Of a DNA stretch of 41,801 nt, positions 8,491-14,659 are shown one piece after another. Numbering within the stretch: the stretch's first letter is position 1; the number at the start of each line of letters is the position of its first letter. The DNA is from a virus. Position numbers and translations under genes: made by a program. Where the stretch lies: IMG/VR virus record IMGVR_UViG_3300020156_000014, positions 1 through 41,801 of that record; one strand, 5' to 3'. The notes beneath the pieces were generated by a model. The model did no database searches, had not been told where the DNA came from, and worked only from the letters and a program-made list of their open reading frames with translations.

Positions 8491-8640
8491 ATGATCCAAA
8501 TGGAAGTGCGCGTATGCCGCATAGATGACCGTCCCACAAACAAAAGTAACGCTTATAAACTCCTTCGATTCTGTCTAGGCAAGGAACTCGCTGATTCCCT
8601 GACGTACACGATACTTATCCCAAGGGATGATCCCGGATGA
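8491..8640 (+). CDS. Small hypothetical protein before the holin
   Basis: This 49-residue ORF starts with GGAGGTGAACC before ATG and overlaps the next start by ATGA. The protein is mixed in charge with two Cys and has no membrane segment. Tight coupling to the holin and amidase suggests a part in lysis, but no family is recognised. Confidence 0.6.
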   Translation: MIQMEVRVCRIDDRPTNKSNAYKLLRFCLGKELADSLTYTILIPRDDPG

Positions 8641-9248
8641 ACACACTCATAACCATACTGATAGATATAGGGTTCTACTTGCATGAAAACTGGAAAGTGT
8701 TATCTCTGCAAGCTGTAGCAACTTTTATCGCATTAACTGTCGGTAAAAGATGGGGCATAAGGTTCGCTGTGAATTACATTTACCGCGCAATCGGAATCCG
8801 CAAGAAAGAAATTGATTTACGTATGCTTGCAGAGGAAGTCCGATGGACACGCAGGCACGTTGAGAGGATGGTGGGTGAAAAATGGTCTGTCGAGCGTGGC
8901 AACTTAGAAAATCGCACTCATGGGAAACACTCACTTTACTTATGGATAATGAAATACCTTGCCCGTCCTGTAGGGTCATTCACAGTCCGCGGGGCGACCG
9001 TCCTATACACATTATTAAGGAGGATGAACATGAACAAGTTCAAATCGAGAAAGTTTTGGATGGCAGTCATATCGGGGGTTCTTGTAATCCTGAATGACGG
9101 AATGGATATTGGAATCGACAATCAGACGGTTATGGCGTTTGCCGGCATCGTAATGAGCTTTATTTTTGGTGAAGCGTATGTCGATTCTAAACGTACAGGA
9201 GGTAAAAACGATGCGCAACATTTCGGTGATTCCGGTCCTGCCGTATAA
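8637..9248 (+). CDS. Holin, with N-terminal membrane-protein extension
   Basis: The open frame encodes 203 residues. The last 73 (from an internal ATG at 9030 preceded by AAGGAGGATGAAC) are a typical small phage holin: basic start NKFKSRKF, a helix MAVISGVLVIL, a short turn, a second helix AFAGIVMSFIFG and a polar tail. The first 131 residues contain one helix (about 20-36) and a basic region. Either this is one fused protein or two in-frame products are made. The internal ribosome site is better than the one at 8637, so the 73-residue form is probably the active holin. It overlaps the amidase start. Confidence 0.7.
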   Translation: MNTLITILIDIGFYLHENWKVLSLQAVATFIALTVGKRWGIRFAVNYIYRAIGIRKKEIDLRMLAEEVRWTRRHVERMVGEKWSVERGNLENRTHGKHSLYLWIMKYLARPVGSFTVRGATVLYTLLRRMNMNKFKSRKFWMAVISGVLVILNDGMDIGIDNQTVMAFAGIVMSFIFGEAYVDSKRTGGKNDAQHFGDSGPAV

Positions 9249-9900
9249 GATACCACCGATTGAGGACATTACGGACGAGCTACCCAAGCACGCCGAAAAA
9301 GTATATCCCACTCGGGATCTCGAACAAATCGACTGTATTACGGTGCATCACATGGCAAGTGAAGCGCCGTTAATGAATCAAGCTGCATTCCATGTGAACG
9401 GAAGAGGATGGGCGGGAATCGGCTATCAGATGGTTATCTCAGATGGTCGATTGTATCAATGTCACGACCTCACCACGCAGTCTAATCATTCGTCAGGACA
9501 CAATGATCATTCGATAGCAATCTCTATTCGTGGCGACCTTTCTAAGCGTCCTCTGACACCTATAGAGCGCGAATTATTGTATTCTGGTATATTGACTCTC
9601 AAGTATTATATACCGTCCATTAAGTACATTGTCGGACATAATGAGCAATCAAAGACGAGCTGCCCTTGTATCAGCATGAACCAAGTTCGCCAGGACATTG
9701 CATCCCTCGAAGAACAAATGCAATTCGAATCCCAACCTAACAACCGAGTAGCGGACTACTTCAAAGCAAAAGAACGGTTTGCGGATCTCTATGATAAATT
9801 CGTGAATAAGGATAAGAAATGGCCTACAGTCGTACAAGCCGAAGCAGGACGTAAGCTTGGGATTGGTTATGCGTCTTTGAAGGAGAATGGATTTCTTTAA
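9211..9900 (+). CDS. N-acetylmuramoyl-L-alanine amidase (endolysin)
   Basis: This 229-residue protein starts at ATG 9211, after AGGAGGTAAAAACG, inside the holin 3' end. It is an Amidase_2/PGRP-fold enzyme that cuts the bond between muramic acid and L-Ala in peptidoglycan. Zinc-ligand positions are visible as HH in ITVHHMAS, the SSGHNDHS strand, and GHNEQSKTSCPC, which matches the family motif GHRD...T.CPG. A C-terminal segment of about 60 residues has no recognised wall-binding domain. Export presumably depends on the holin, since there is no signal peptide. Confidence 0.88.
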   Translation: MRNISVIPVLPYKIPPIEDITDELPKHAEKVYPTRDLEQIDCITVHHMASEAPLMNQAAFHVNGRGWAGIGYQMVISDGRLYQCHDLTTQSNHSSGHNDHSIAISIRGDLSKRPLTPIERELLYSGILTLKYYIPSIKYIVGHNEQSKTSCPCISMNQVRQDIASLEEQMQFESQPNNRVADYFKAKERFADLYDKFVNKDKKWPTVVQAEAGRKLGIGYASLKENGFL

Positions 9901-9902
9901 AA

Positions 9903-9929
9903 CAAAAACCGCCTCTTAATCGGGGCGGT
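9903..9929 (-). terminator. Terminator of the minus-strand accessory operon
   Basis: On the minus strand ACCGCC pairs with GGCGGT across a 10-base loop and is followed by TTTTTGTTTT. It lies immediately after the stop at 9929. It separates the convergent lysis genes and the minus-strand operon. Confidence 0.8.
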
Positions 9930-10126
9930 CACTTCCCATAAATACTCTTTACCTCTTCCATCGTAAACTCTATGGGTTTTCCTTCGTAATACTCCTTGGC
10001 TTTGAAGAACTCCCACATGATTCTCCAATAGGGTCTAGACATGATATCTTCTATGGATAATTCTCGGTGATGGACTTCTTTTAGATATTGTTGTACGTAT
10101 TCACAAGTTTGTTTTAATGTATCCAT
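9929..10126 (-). CDS. Hypothetical protein, 65 aa
   Basis: A helical, charged 65-residue protein with no recognised domain. Its ATG follows directly on the AGCCG end of a dispersed structured repeat, and the AAGGA ribosome site lies in the repeat's second hairpin. It is the last gene of the minus-strand operon that begins near 11646. Confidence 0.65.
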   Translation of the reverse strand: MDTLKQTCEYVQQYLKEVHHRELSIEDIMSRPYWRIMWEFFKAKEYYEGKPIEFTMEEVKSIYGK

Positions 10127-10168
10127 CGGCTACCGTCCTTCGGACTGAGCTTATTCGGTCGATACGAT
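10127..10168 (-). repeat. Two-hairpin dispersed repeat, copy 1
   Basis: Minus-strand orientation. It contains TCG-TATCGAC-CGA, then GTCC-GAA-GGAC, then GGTAGCCG, which touches the start codon at 10126. The second stem holds the ribosome site, so folding could affect translation. Confidence 0.7.
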
Positions 10169-10172
10169 GTCT

Positions 10173-10457
10173 TTATGGAGTGTATTCGTTGGGGTCGAAC
10201 GTGATAAATACATAGATGCCCTCATTCCAACAACGCTTCATTAATTCATCGAGGTCGAGATCATCGAACTTTCCTGTGTAGACGTGTTGTATTTCGCCCA
10301 AAAACTCAGAAATCAAGTTATCAGGTAGATACTCATACTCAAATTCGTCCATCTCTTTGATAATTTCTTTAATGCGTTCAATGTTAGTTACGGAGTCAGT
10401 ATATATTCTCCCCATACCTTTCCTTAAGAATGTCAGCTTTCTTTTTCCGTTATACAT
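10173..10457 (-). CDS. Hypothetical protein, 94 aa
   Basis: A 94-residue protein preceded by TAAGGAGGGATAGAGA. The N-terminus is basic, the middle is acidic and helical (EFEYEYLPDNLISEF, DDLDLDELMKR), and it ends in a short beta-like stretch. No family is recognised. It is co-directional and closely spaced with its neighbours. Confidence 0.65.
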   Translation of the reverse strand: MYNGKRKLTFLRKGMGRIYTDSVTNIERIKEIIKEMDEFEYEYLPDNLISEFLGEIQHVYTGKFDDLDLDELMKRCWNEGIYVFITFDPNEYTP

Positions 10458-10483
10458 TCTCTATCCCTCCTTATAAGTGATCC

Positions 10484-10771
10484 TCAATCAGCATAATCCT
10501 TCAATACTCTTATTGCTCCTTCTAAATCCATGACCATCCATTCAACAAGTTCCATCTTAGATAATGTAATTCCCTTTGGACCGCGAAGCTGTTCAACGTC
10601 TGATTCGAGTATTTTGACTAAACCGCTTATTTCTTTCCTCTGTTCTTCTATAAGGGAAAGGAGACTCTCCATTTGTTCAAATATCTCAGGTAAATCCCTT
10701 CCGTCATAAAAGCCGAGATTCGTTGATTTGTGGTTTTGAATCATTTGTTTTGCGCTTTCTATCCGTTCCAT
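10484..10771 (-). CDS. Hypothetical coiled-coil protein, 95 aa
   Basis: The ATG at 10771 is chosen because AAGGAG lies eight bases upstream. A GTG three codons earlier overlaps that site. The protein is helical with a predicted coiled coil (SLIEEQRKEISGLVKIL). No known domain. Confidence 0.6.
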   Translation of the reverse strand: MERIESAKQMIQNHKSTNLGFYDGRDLPEIFEQMESLLSLIEEQRKEISGLVKILESDVEQLRGPKGITLSKMELVEWMVMDLEGAIRVLKDYAD

Positions 10772-10772
10772 A

Positions 10773-10946
10773 TCATTCACTCCTTATTGCTCTTCTTAGT
10801 TCATTTATTGCGTAGTTAATGCCCCATAGTTGGCCGTTGAGGATGTCTGTGTTTTGGTTGTCTTCAAGTTTCTTTTTGATCGCTTCTTTAGTTGATTCCA
10901 ATTCTTCGAGTACGAGATTGACACTTTCAAATAGGTTATCGTTCAT
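10773..10946 (-). CDS. Hypothetical helical protein, 57 aa
   Basis: A 57-residue minus-strand ORF starting at 10946, after GGAGTGAATAAAAG. Its stop is one base before the next gene's ATG. The sequence is a single amphipathic helical protein (NLVLEELESTKEAIKKKLED). Function unknown. Confidence 0.6.
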   Translation of the reverse strand: MNDNLFESVNLVLEELESTKEAIKKKLEDNQNTDILNGQLWGINYAINELRRAIRSE

Positions 10947-10966
10947 CTTTTATTCACTCCTTACAC

Positions 10967-11176
10967 TTAATCCATTGTTAGTATATAGAAACACACAAAT
11001 CCAGCAGACGAAGATGCGACTATATCATAAAAAAAGTTTCCATTATACTCGTGAACTGGTAGTCCTTTCTTAAATCGGTCTTCATAATACAGCAATAAGC
11101 GAGCCGTCAAACAATACAATGAACGAATCATGCACAGAGAAAATATAATCCATAGTATAATCTTCACTTTATTCAC
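10967..11176 (-). CDS. Small membrane protein, 69 aa
   Basis: GGAGTGAATAAAGTG-type context upstream. Residues 4-25 form a hydrophobic helix (IILWIIFSLCMI), and a second hydrophobic stretch lies at 55-67 (SAGFVCFYIL). It is probably an inner-membrane protein with two segments. Its position in a lysogeny-side operon would fit superinfection exclusion, but that is inference only. Confidence 0.55.
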   Translation of the reverse strand: MNKVKIILWIIFSLCMIRSLYCLTARLLLYYEDRFKKGLPVHEYNGNFFYDIVASSSAGFVCFYILTMD

Positions 11177-11185
11177 TCCTTAACC

Positions 11186-11443
11186 TTATATCTGAACTCG
11201 AATATCATCAATTCCGACAACATAACGCGGCTCTCCGTAATGTTCAATGATTTCTCTAACGGTCATTAAACCTCGGTTCGTCATCGTTTGGAGGGAATCA
11301 TCTACGATCTTTATTGGCTGCCCATGTGCGTCCACTTCGTATAGATCATCCGATGCCAGTTCATACGCTTCTTCCTCGTTATGAGCAATTACAATGTCTT
11401 TTATGTGTTCGTTCCATATGATGGCGTACATATGTAATTTCAT
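11186..11443 (-). CDS. Hypothetical protein, 85 aa
   Basis: An 85-residue soluble alpha/beta protein (MYAIIWNEHIKDIVIAHNEEEAYELA) with no recognised motif. A second ATG four codons in is possible. It sits just downstream of the Cro/CI-type gene and is probably co-transcribed with it. Confidence 0.6.
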   Translation of the reverse strand: MKLHMYAIIWNEHIKDIVIAHNEEEAYELASDDLYEVDAHGQPIKIVDDSLQTMTNRGLMTVREIIEHYGEPRYVVGIDDIRVQI

Positions 11444-11445
11444 TT

Positions 11446-11646
11446 CTACGCATTCTCCTTCCCCAACAAATAATCAGTACTTACTCCGAACAATTCTGCA
11501 ATCTGCATTAGGCGCTCATAATTCGGTTCCGTCTCACGTTCCCACGCATTCACGTTTACTCTTGTTGTGTCCAGTCTATCAGCTAGTTCGTACTGTGACC
11601 ATCCTTGGGCTTTACGTAGCTGTTTAAGGCGATGGTGAAAGGTCAT
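11446..11646 (-). CDS. XRE-family HTH regulator, 66 aa
   Basis: A compact Cro/CI helix-turn-helix protein: residues 6-60 contain RLKQLRKAQGWSQYELADRL, TTRVNVNAWERE and the closing FGVSTDYLLG. It is first in the minus-strand operon 11646-9929 and follows AGGAGG. The operon's own long leader suggests it controls accessory genes rather than the main lysogeny switch at 15 kb. Confidence 0.85.
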   Translation of the reverse strand: MTFHHRLKQLRKAQGWSQYELADRLDTTRVNVNAWERETEPNYERLMQIAELFGVSTDYLLGKENA

Positions 11647-11715
11647 AATTCCTCCTAGATAAAAATTTTATCTGTGCAAGTATTTTTTAACCGCTCCATT
11701 ACAGAGCGGATAGAT

Positions 11716-11759
11716 ATACGGCTATCGTCTACGCCTAAGATGATTCGGTCGTTCCGAAG
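11716..11759 (-). repeat. Two-hairpin dispersed repeat, copy 2
   Basis: Minus-strand orientation: TTCG-GAACGAC-CGAA, a variable segment with CGT-AGA-CG, then ATAGCCGTAT. It lies about 70 bases before the XRE start at 11646. Confidence 0.65.
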
Positions 11760-11912
11760 GATTAGTTTATGTGCGGTTTTGTGGCATTACTGCTTGACCA
11801 TCCCATTTAAGGGTTCACCATAACCGCAAAGGCGCGTTTTCCAGTGACGGAATGCCCTTACTGACTCTCGCTCACACAACGGGCTCATCGTGTGACTGTC
11901 GATCATTTAAGT

Positions 11913-11972
11913 ATGATGTGGTCCCGCGCGCAAGTAACCGAAGAGGTTTCCGCTATCGACACACCACATCAT
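11913..11972. other. 60-bp inverted-repeat site, candidate attP
   Basis: ATGATGTGGT (11913-11922) and ACCACATCAT (11963-11972) are perfect 10-bp arms around a 40-bp imperfectly symmetric centre. Serine-integrase attP sites are about 50 bp, have inverted-repeat arms and usually lie next to the integrase gene, here at 12066. No direct proof is possible without the host junctions. A structured RNA hairpin is the alternative. Confidence 0.35.
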
Positions 11973-11979
11973 ATAGATA

Positions 11980-11988
11980 ATTATACCA
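11980..11988 (-). promoter_or_regulatory. Extended -10 promoter of the minus-strand accessory operon
   Basis: On the minus strand TGGTATAAT is a perfect TATAAT with a TG extension. A TTGTAC lies 20 bases upstream, too far for a standard -35. Transcription would run through the structured leader into 11646-9929. Confidence 0.6.
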
Positions 11989-12065
11989 TATATTTCAATT
12001 TGCTTGTACAATATTTTTCATTTAATTTGTGCTTCGTCTTTCCGATCCACAATAAAAATGAAACA

Positions 12066-13487
12066 TTATTCAAGCATATTCCACTGAATAACGGGATCTT
12101 CTCCCTTTTTCAGTATAACTTTACTTACCGCTTTGCGGATCATTATTTTTTGTTCTTCTTCTGTTGCGAAGTCCCATACCTCGCCAATCTCACGAATGAC
12201 GTAATACACTTGGTGAGGTTCTTTGAATACAGGTGTCGTGTCCACAAGATCATCGAGCTGCTTCATTATCATTTCTCGTTCTTCTTCAAGTCTGCTAATC
12301 CGCGACCCAACGGCTGAGACTTTGACTGTTCCCGTTTCAATCGCCTCATAAAGATTTTCTAAACCTGTGTTAACCTTATCGAGTTTCGATTTGACCGCAT
12401 CCAATAATGAATGGTCGGGAGATTCGTTTTTCTTCTTTTTAATGATTTCATGGATAGCTTTAGGTTGAGAAGTGATTCGTTTAATTTGGTTGATGACGTA
12501 TTTCTCAACTTCATCGCGCCGAACGTAACCCATTGAGCAAGTATTGTATTTATCTTTCGCTCGTACATGCTGATTTCTACACGCATACAATTCATATAGG
12601 TACTCACTGTTAGCGGTGGTTTTCTTCCGTTTAACGTGGACCACGTTTCCACCGCATACGGCACATTCGACTAATCCGGTGAGCAGATATTCTCCCACTG
12701 GCGATAAACCTTCTTTTCTTCGACTAATCTCTTTTTGCACAGCGTACCAGGTGTCATCGTCGATGATTTCTTTATGATTTCCATCAACAAGGGAACCGGC
12801 ATTCATCAATTTGCCATTGTACACTGGCCTGCTTAACATGTCTCGAATAACGGCATGATCGAATACCCGCGAATTAGTTCGAGTTACAACCCATTCCGCA
12901 ATAGCAAGCCTTGACCAACCTTGGAGATACTTTTTAAATATTTCCTTAACAAAGTAAGCTTCTTCCTCTACGACTTCAAGAGATTTATTTTCTTTGTCCC
13001 ACGTGTACCCGAATGGCACGCGACCGCCATACCAATTCCCTTTGCTGACATTTTGCCTGCGTCCTGATGTGGTGCGTTCAACGATCATATCACGCTCTAG
13101 TTGGGCGAATACAGCTAACATACCTATCGTGGCTTTACCAAATGCTGAGGTTGTATCAAAAGGCTCTGTGCTGGATCTGAATGCGACTCCATGTTTTTCG
13201 AATACATCTTCAAGTAAATACAAAACGTCCTTCTGTTTACGACTCAGTCGGTCTAGTTTATATACGAGGACAAGATCATGCTGCTTATCTTCGATATGTC
13301 GAATCATCCTAGACATAGCAGGGCGGTCTATATTCGTTCCTGTATATCCATCATCGACGTATAGTTTGAAGTCGTTCCATCCCTGAGAGGTGCAGTAGGC
13401 GACAAGACGTTCTTTTTGCATATCAATGGACGTACCGTCTGTTGCTTGGTCATCCGTACTTACGCGAACGTAAATTGCAACGCGCAT
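12066..13487 (-). CDS. int: Large serine recombinase (integrase)
   Basis: This 473-residue protein catalyses site-specific integration and excision. The N-terminal resolvase domain (about 1-150) has catalytic Ser10 in YVRVSTDD and the family segments DGYTGTNIDRP, YKLDRLSRKQ and LERDMIVERT. A recombinase domain (about 160-270, GRVPFGY, SRPVYNG) follows. Then come a zinc ribbon (about 285-335, CAVCGG ... C ... C) and a C-terminal coiled coil. Length and domains are those of phage-type large serine integrases such as those of A118 and phiC31. It starts at ATG 13487 after TAGGAGGTACACC. A separate directionality factor was not identified. Confidence 0.95.
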   Translation of the reverse strand: MRVAIYVRVSTDDQATDGTSIDMQKERLVAYCTSQGWNDFKLYVDDGYTGTNIDRPAMSRMIRHIEDKQHDLVLVYKLDRLSRKQKDVLYLLEDVFEKHGVAFRSSTEPFDTTSAFGKATIGMLAVFAQLERDMIVERTTSGRRQNVSKGNWYGGRVPFGYTWDKENKSLEVVEEEAYFVKEIFKKYLQGWSRLAIAEWVVTRTNSRVFDHAVIRDMLSRPVYNGKLMNAGSLVDGNHKEIIDDDTWYAVQKEISRRKEGLSPVGEYLLTGLVECAVCGGNVVHVKRKKTTANSEYLYELYACRNQHVRAKDKYNTCSMGYVRRDEVEKYVINQIKRITSQPKAIHEIIKKKKNESPDHSLLDAVKSKLDKVNTGLENLYEAIETGTVKVSAVGSRISRLEEEREMIMKQLDDLVDTTPVFKEPHQVYYVIREIGEVWDFATEEEQKIMIRKAVSKVILKKGEDPVIQWNMLE

Positions 13488-13504
13488 GGTGTACCTCCTA
13501 AAAG

Positions 13505-13523
13505 AAAAACCCCGAAGGGCTTA
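13505..13523 (-). terminator. Terminator after the EF-hand membrane gene
   Basis: On the minus strand AAGCCC-TTCG-GGGTTT is followed by TTCTTTT. It overlaps the stop codon at 13521 and insulates the integrase from the upstream gene. Confidence 0.6.
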
Positions 13524-13907
13524 TTTGCGTTTCAAGAATGTAATGATAATTGCCGTTATGCAAACCATGCCAAATACAACATAGAACGAGTAATCCAGAT
13601 GATAGTAGTGATTCGTTTCGTATGTATTTTCCGTTTTGTTTGCAGCTCTCACAGACGGTTCAGAACTATCGGAAAGTATGTATTCCTTATATTCGTGGTA
13701 GCTGATTTTACCGTTGTTATCGCTGTCTGCTTTAACGCGATCTTCGCCGCTCGAAAGAACATTCCAGAAATCGTCCGATTCCCTTGCTTTATCGAATTTA
13801 GTTTGTTCATCCTCGCGATATCGGTCTAATATACTCCCATTGGATATGGCTTCTCGTTCGTCGGCATATTTGCTTAATACTTCATCAGGTTTTGGAAGAT
13901 TGGACAT
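13521..13907 (-). CDS. EF-hand protein with C-terminal membrane anchor
   Basis: 128 residues from ATG 13907 (GGGGTG upstream); a start four codons earlier lacks a ribosome site. Residues 61-72 (DSDNNGKISYHE) fit the 12-residue EF-hand loop, with Asp61, Asp63, Asn65, Lys67 at the backbone position and Glu72. Residues about 106-124 form one membrane helix followed by KRK. A calcium-binding, tail-anchored protein is unusual on a phage. It sits alone between the integrase and the regulatory block, so a lysogenic role (exclusion, sporulation or envelope effect) is possible. A single EF-hand might be structural rather than a sensor. Confidence 0.7.
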   Translation of the reverse strand: MSNLPKPDEVLSKYADEREAISNGSILDRYREDEQTKFDKARESDDFWNVLSSGEDRVKADSDNNGKISYHEYKEYILSDSSEPSVRAANKTENTYETNHYYHLDYSFYVVFGMVCITAIIITFLKRK

Positions 13908-13919
13908 AACACACCCCAA

Positions 13920-14057
13920 ATGATTATTTAGTCCTAAGAAAATAGTAAATTTAACCTATATAAATCTTTACACCCTATGTCGAACTATGTAATATTGTAA
14001 CCAACGGTTCAATTTATGCATATTGCCAGTGGTTTCCATAGTAAATTATCAGAATTT
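13920..14057. other. AT-rich divergent intergenic region
   Basis: This region lies between the EF-hand gene (leftward) and the riboswitch transcript (rightward). It is AT-rich with several TA-rich -10-like stretches, but no element I can assign with confidence apart from the riboswitch promoter just to the right. Confidence 0.4.
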
Positions 14058-14066
14058 TGCTATAAT
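14058..14066 (+). promoter_or_regulatory. Extended -10 promoter of the riboswitch RNA
   Basis: TGCTATAAT combines a perfect -10 (TATAAT 14061-14066) with a TG extension. The predicted start near 14073 is just upstream of the aptamer. No good -35 is seen. Confidence 0.7.
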
Positions 14067-14079
14067 GTGGGGACAAATC

Positions 14080-14182
14080 GATAAAGGCACAACCGAGGAA
14101 ACTCGGTGTCGCAAAACTAAGGGGCTAATGATCACCTAGAAACTCAACATGATAATCTATGCCAGCCAGTTACCGTATGCCG
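14080..14182 (+). ncRNA. Cyclic di-GMP-I (GEMM-I) riboswitch aptamer
   Basis: GGCACAACC leads into a helix ACCGAG-GAAA-CTCGGT with a GAAA tetraloop. TGTCGCAAAACTAAG follows, then a long second helix returning through CTATGCCAGCC and GTTACCG. The tetraloop together with the receptor halves CTAAG and TATG, the xCGCAAAx joint and the closing GCCAGCC..TTACCG match class I c-di-GMP aptamers. GEMM-I aptamers are established in Firmicutes and in some C. difficile phages. The GTCGCAAAA segment differs slightly from the usual GACGCAAAG. A terminator follows at once, with no colinear gene close by. Confidence 0.8.
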
Positions 14183-14193
14183 TTGGTTATCTT

Positions 14194-14218
14194 CCACCTC
14201 GACAGGTGGTTTTTTTTG
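14194..14218 (+). terminator. Riboswitch expression-platform terminator
   Basis: CCACCT-CGAC-AGGTGG is followed by eight T residues (14210-14217). It sits about 12 bases after the aptamer and is the likely output: early stop or read-through toward 14.3-14.8 kb depending on c-di-GMP. Confidence 0.85.
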
Positions 14219-14233
14219 TCTATATTTTTAGTC

Positions 14234-14308
14234 AATGGAGTAAGTCACTCGGCTTACTGACCCGTTTCAGAGTAGAAAATCTTACTCTGAGTTAGTGCCG
14301 ACTCCATG
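14234..14308. other. Cloverleaf-like inverted-repeat structure
   Basis: ATGGAGT and ACTCCAT close a structure of about 75 bases that contains two inner hairpins: AGTAAG with CTTACT, and CAGAGTA with TACTCTG. It is not a tRNA because no T-arm or anticodon arm can be placed. It lies directly after the stop of the minus-strand XRE gene and downstream of the riboswitch terminator. It may stabilise or end transcripts from either side. Confidence 0.5.
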
Positions 14309-14310
14309 CG

Positions 14311-14523
14311 TTACTCTTCTTCATATTCATATAAATCTTCTATAGGAATACCGAAGAAATCTGCTACATTCTTAGCTGTTTTGAGCGACATGACTTTACG
14401 AAAGCTGGAATAGTCGTAAACCTGTTGTTTAGGCATTCCGAACTTTTCTGCAAATTCTGTCGCCGTTAATTTATTTTCACGCAATATATGGGGGAGTCGG
14501 CAGCGTACGGGACGCAATGCCAT
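14311..14523 (-). CDS. XRE-family HTH regulator, 70 aa
   Basis: A 70-residue Cro/CI-like helix-turn-helix protein: HILRENKLTATEFAEKFGMP (recognition region about 12-36), SFRKVMSLKTAKNVADFFGIP and IEDLYEYEEE. GGGGGTAACAC precedes ATG 14523. Its gene is read opposite to, and would be overlapped by, any read-through RNA from the upstream c-di-GMP riboswitch. It is probably a second lysogeny regulator. Confidence 0.8.
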   Translation of the reverse strand: MALRPVRCRLPHILRENKLTATEFAEKFGMPKQQVYDYSSFRKVMSLKTAKNVADFFGIPIEDLYEYEEE

Positions 14524-14581
14524 GTGTTACCCCCACGAACTATTGATGTTTACATATTCTTGATACAGTTTGGCAAGTTGA

Positions 14582-14601
14582 ATACGAACCGATGTTCGTA
14601 T
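14582..14601. promoter_or_regulatory. LexA/DinR (SOS) box in a promoter
   Basis: ATACGAACCGATGTTCGTAT is a perfect 8-4-8 palindrome with the core CGAAC-N4-GTTCG, the Firmicute LexA consensus. On the plus strand TTGAAT (14578-14583), 17 bases, and TAAACT (14601-14606) form a promoter with the box filling the spacer. LexA would therefore block rightward transcription until DNA damage. Confidence 0.65.
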
Positions 14602-14659
14602 AAACTATAGACATCATGAATGAGCGGCTGCTTAATTCTGACAACTGGACGGTGCAAGG

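Larger units (their letters stand above)
11647..11979 (-). other. Long structured leader of the minus-strand operon
   Basis: About 330 bases separate the promoter at 11980 from the regulator gene and hold no convincing ORF. They contain TGCGGTT (11771-11777) facing AACCGCA (11822-11828), one copy of the dispersed repeat, and a 10-bp inverted repeat (11913-11922 and 11963-11972). It looks like a structured 5' leader and possibly includes the attachment site. Confidence 0.45.

Noticed and set aside
8882-9097. Separate 71-residue gene with CPSC motif in another frame
   Set aside because: It overlaps the holin frame entirely and has only a modest ribosome site. Kept as a note in the holin finding and not annotated.
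12359-12664. Second-frame ORF within the integrase suggesting a frameshift
   Set aside because: The integrase frame is intact from residue 1 to 473 with all domains, so no frameshift is needed.
13488-13520. attP on the 5' side of the integrase
   Set aside because: The 33 bases hold only a ribosome site and a terminator, with no symmetric site of the right size.
14234-14308. tRNA-like gene
   Set aside because: The end stem and length look tRNA-like, but no T-arm, D-arm or anticodon arm with correct loops can be placed.
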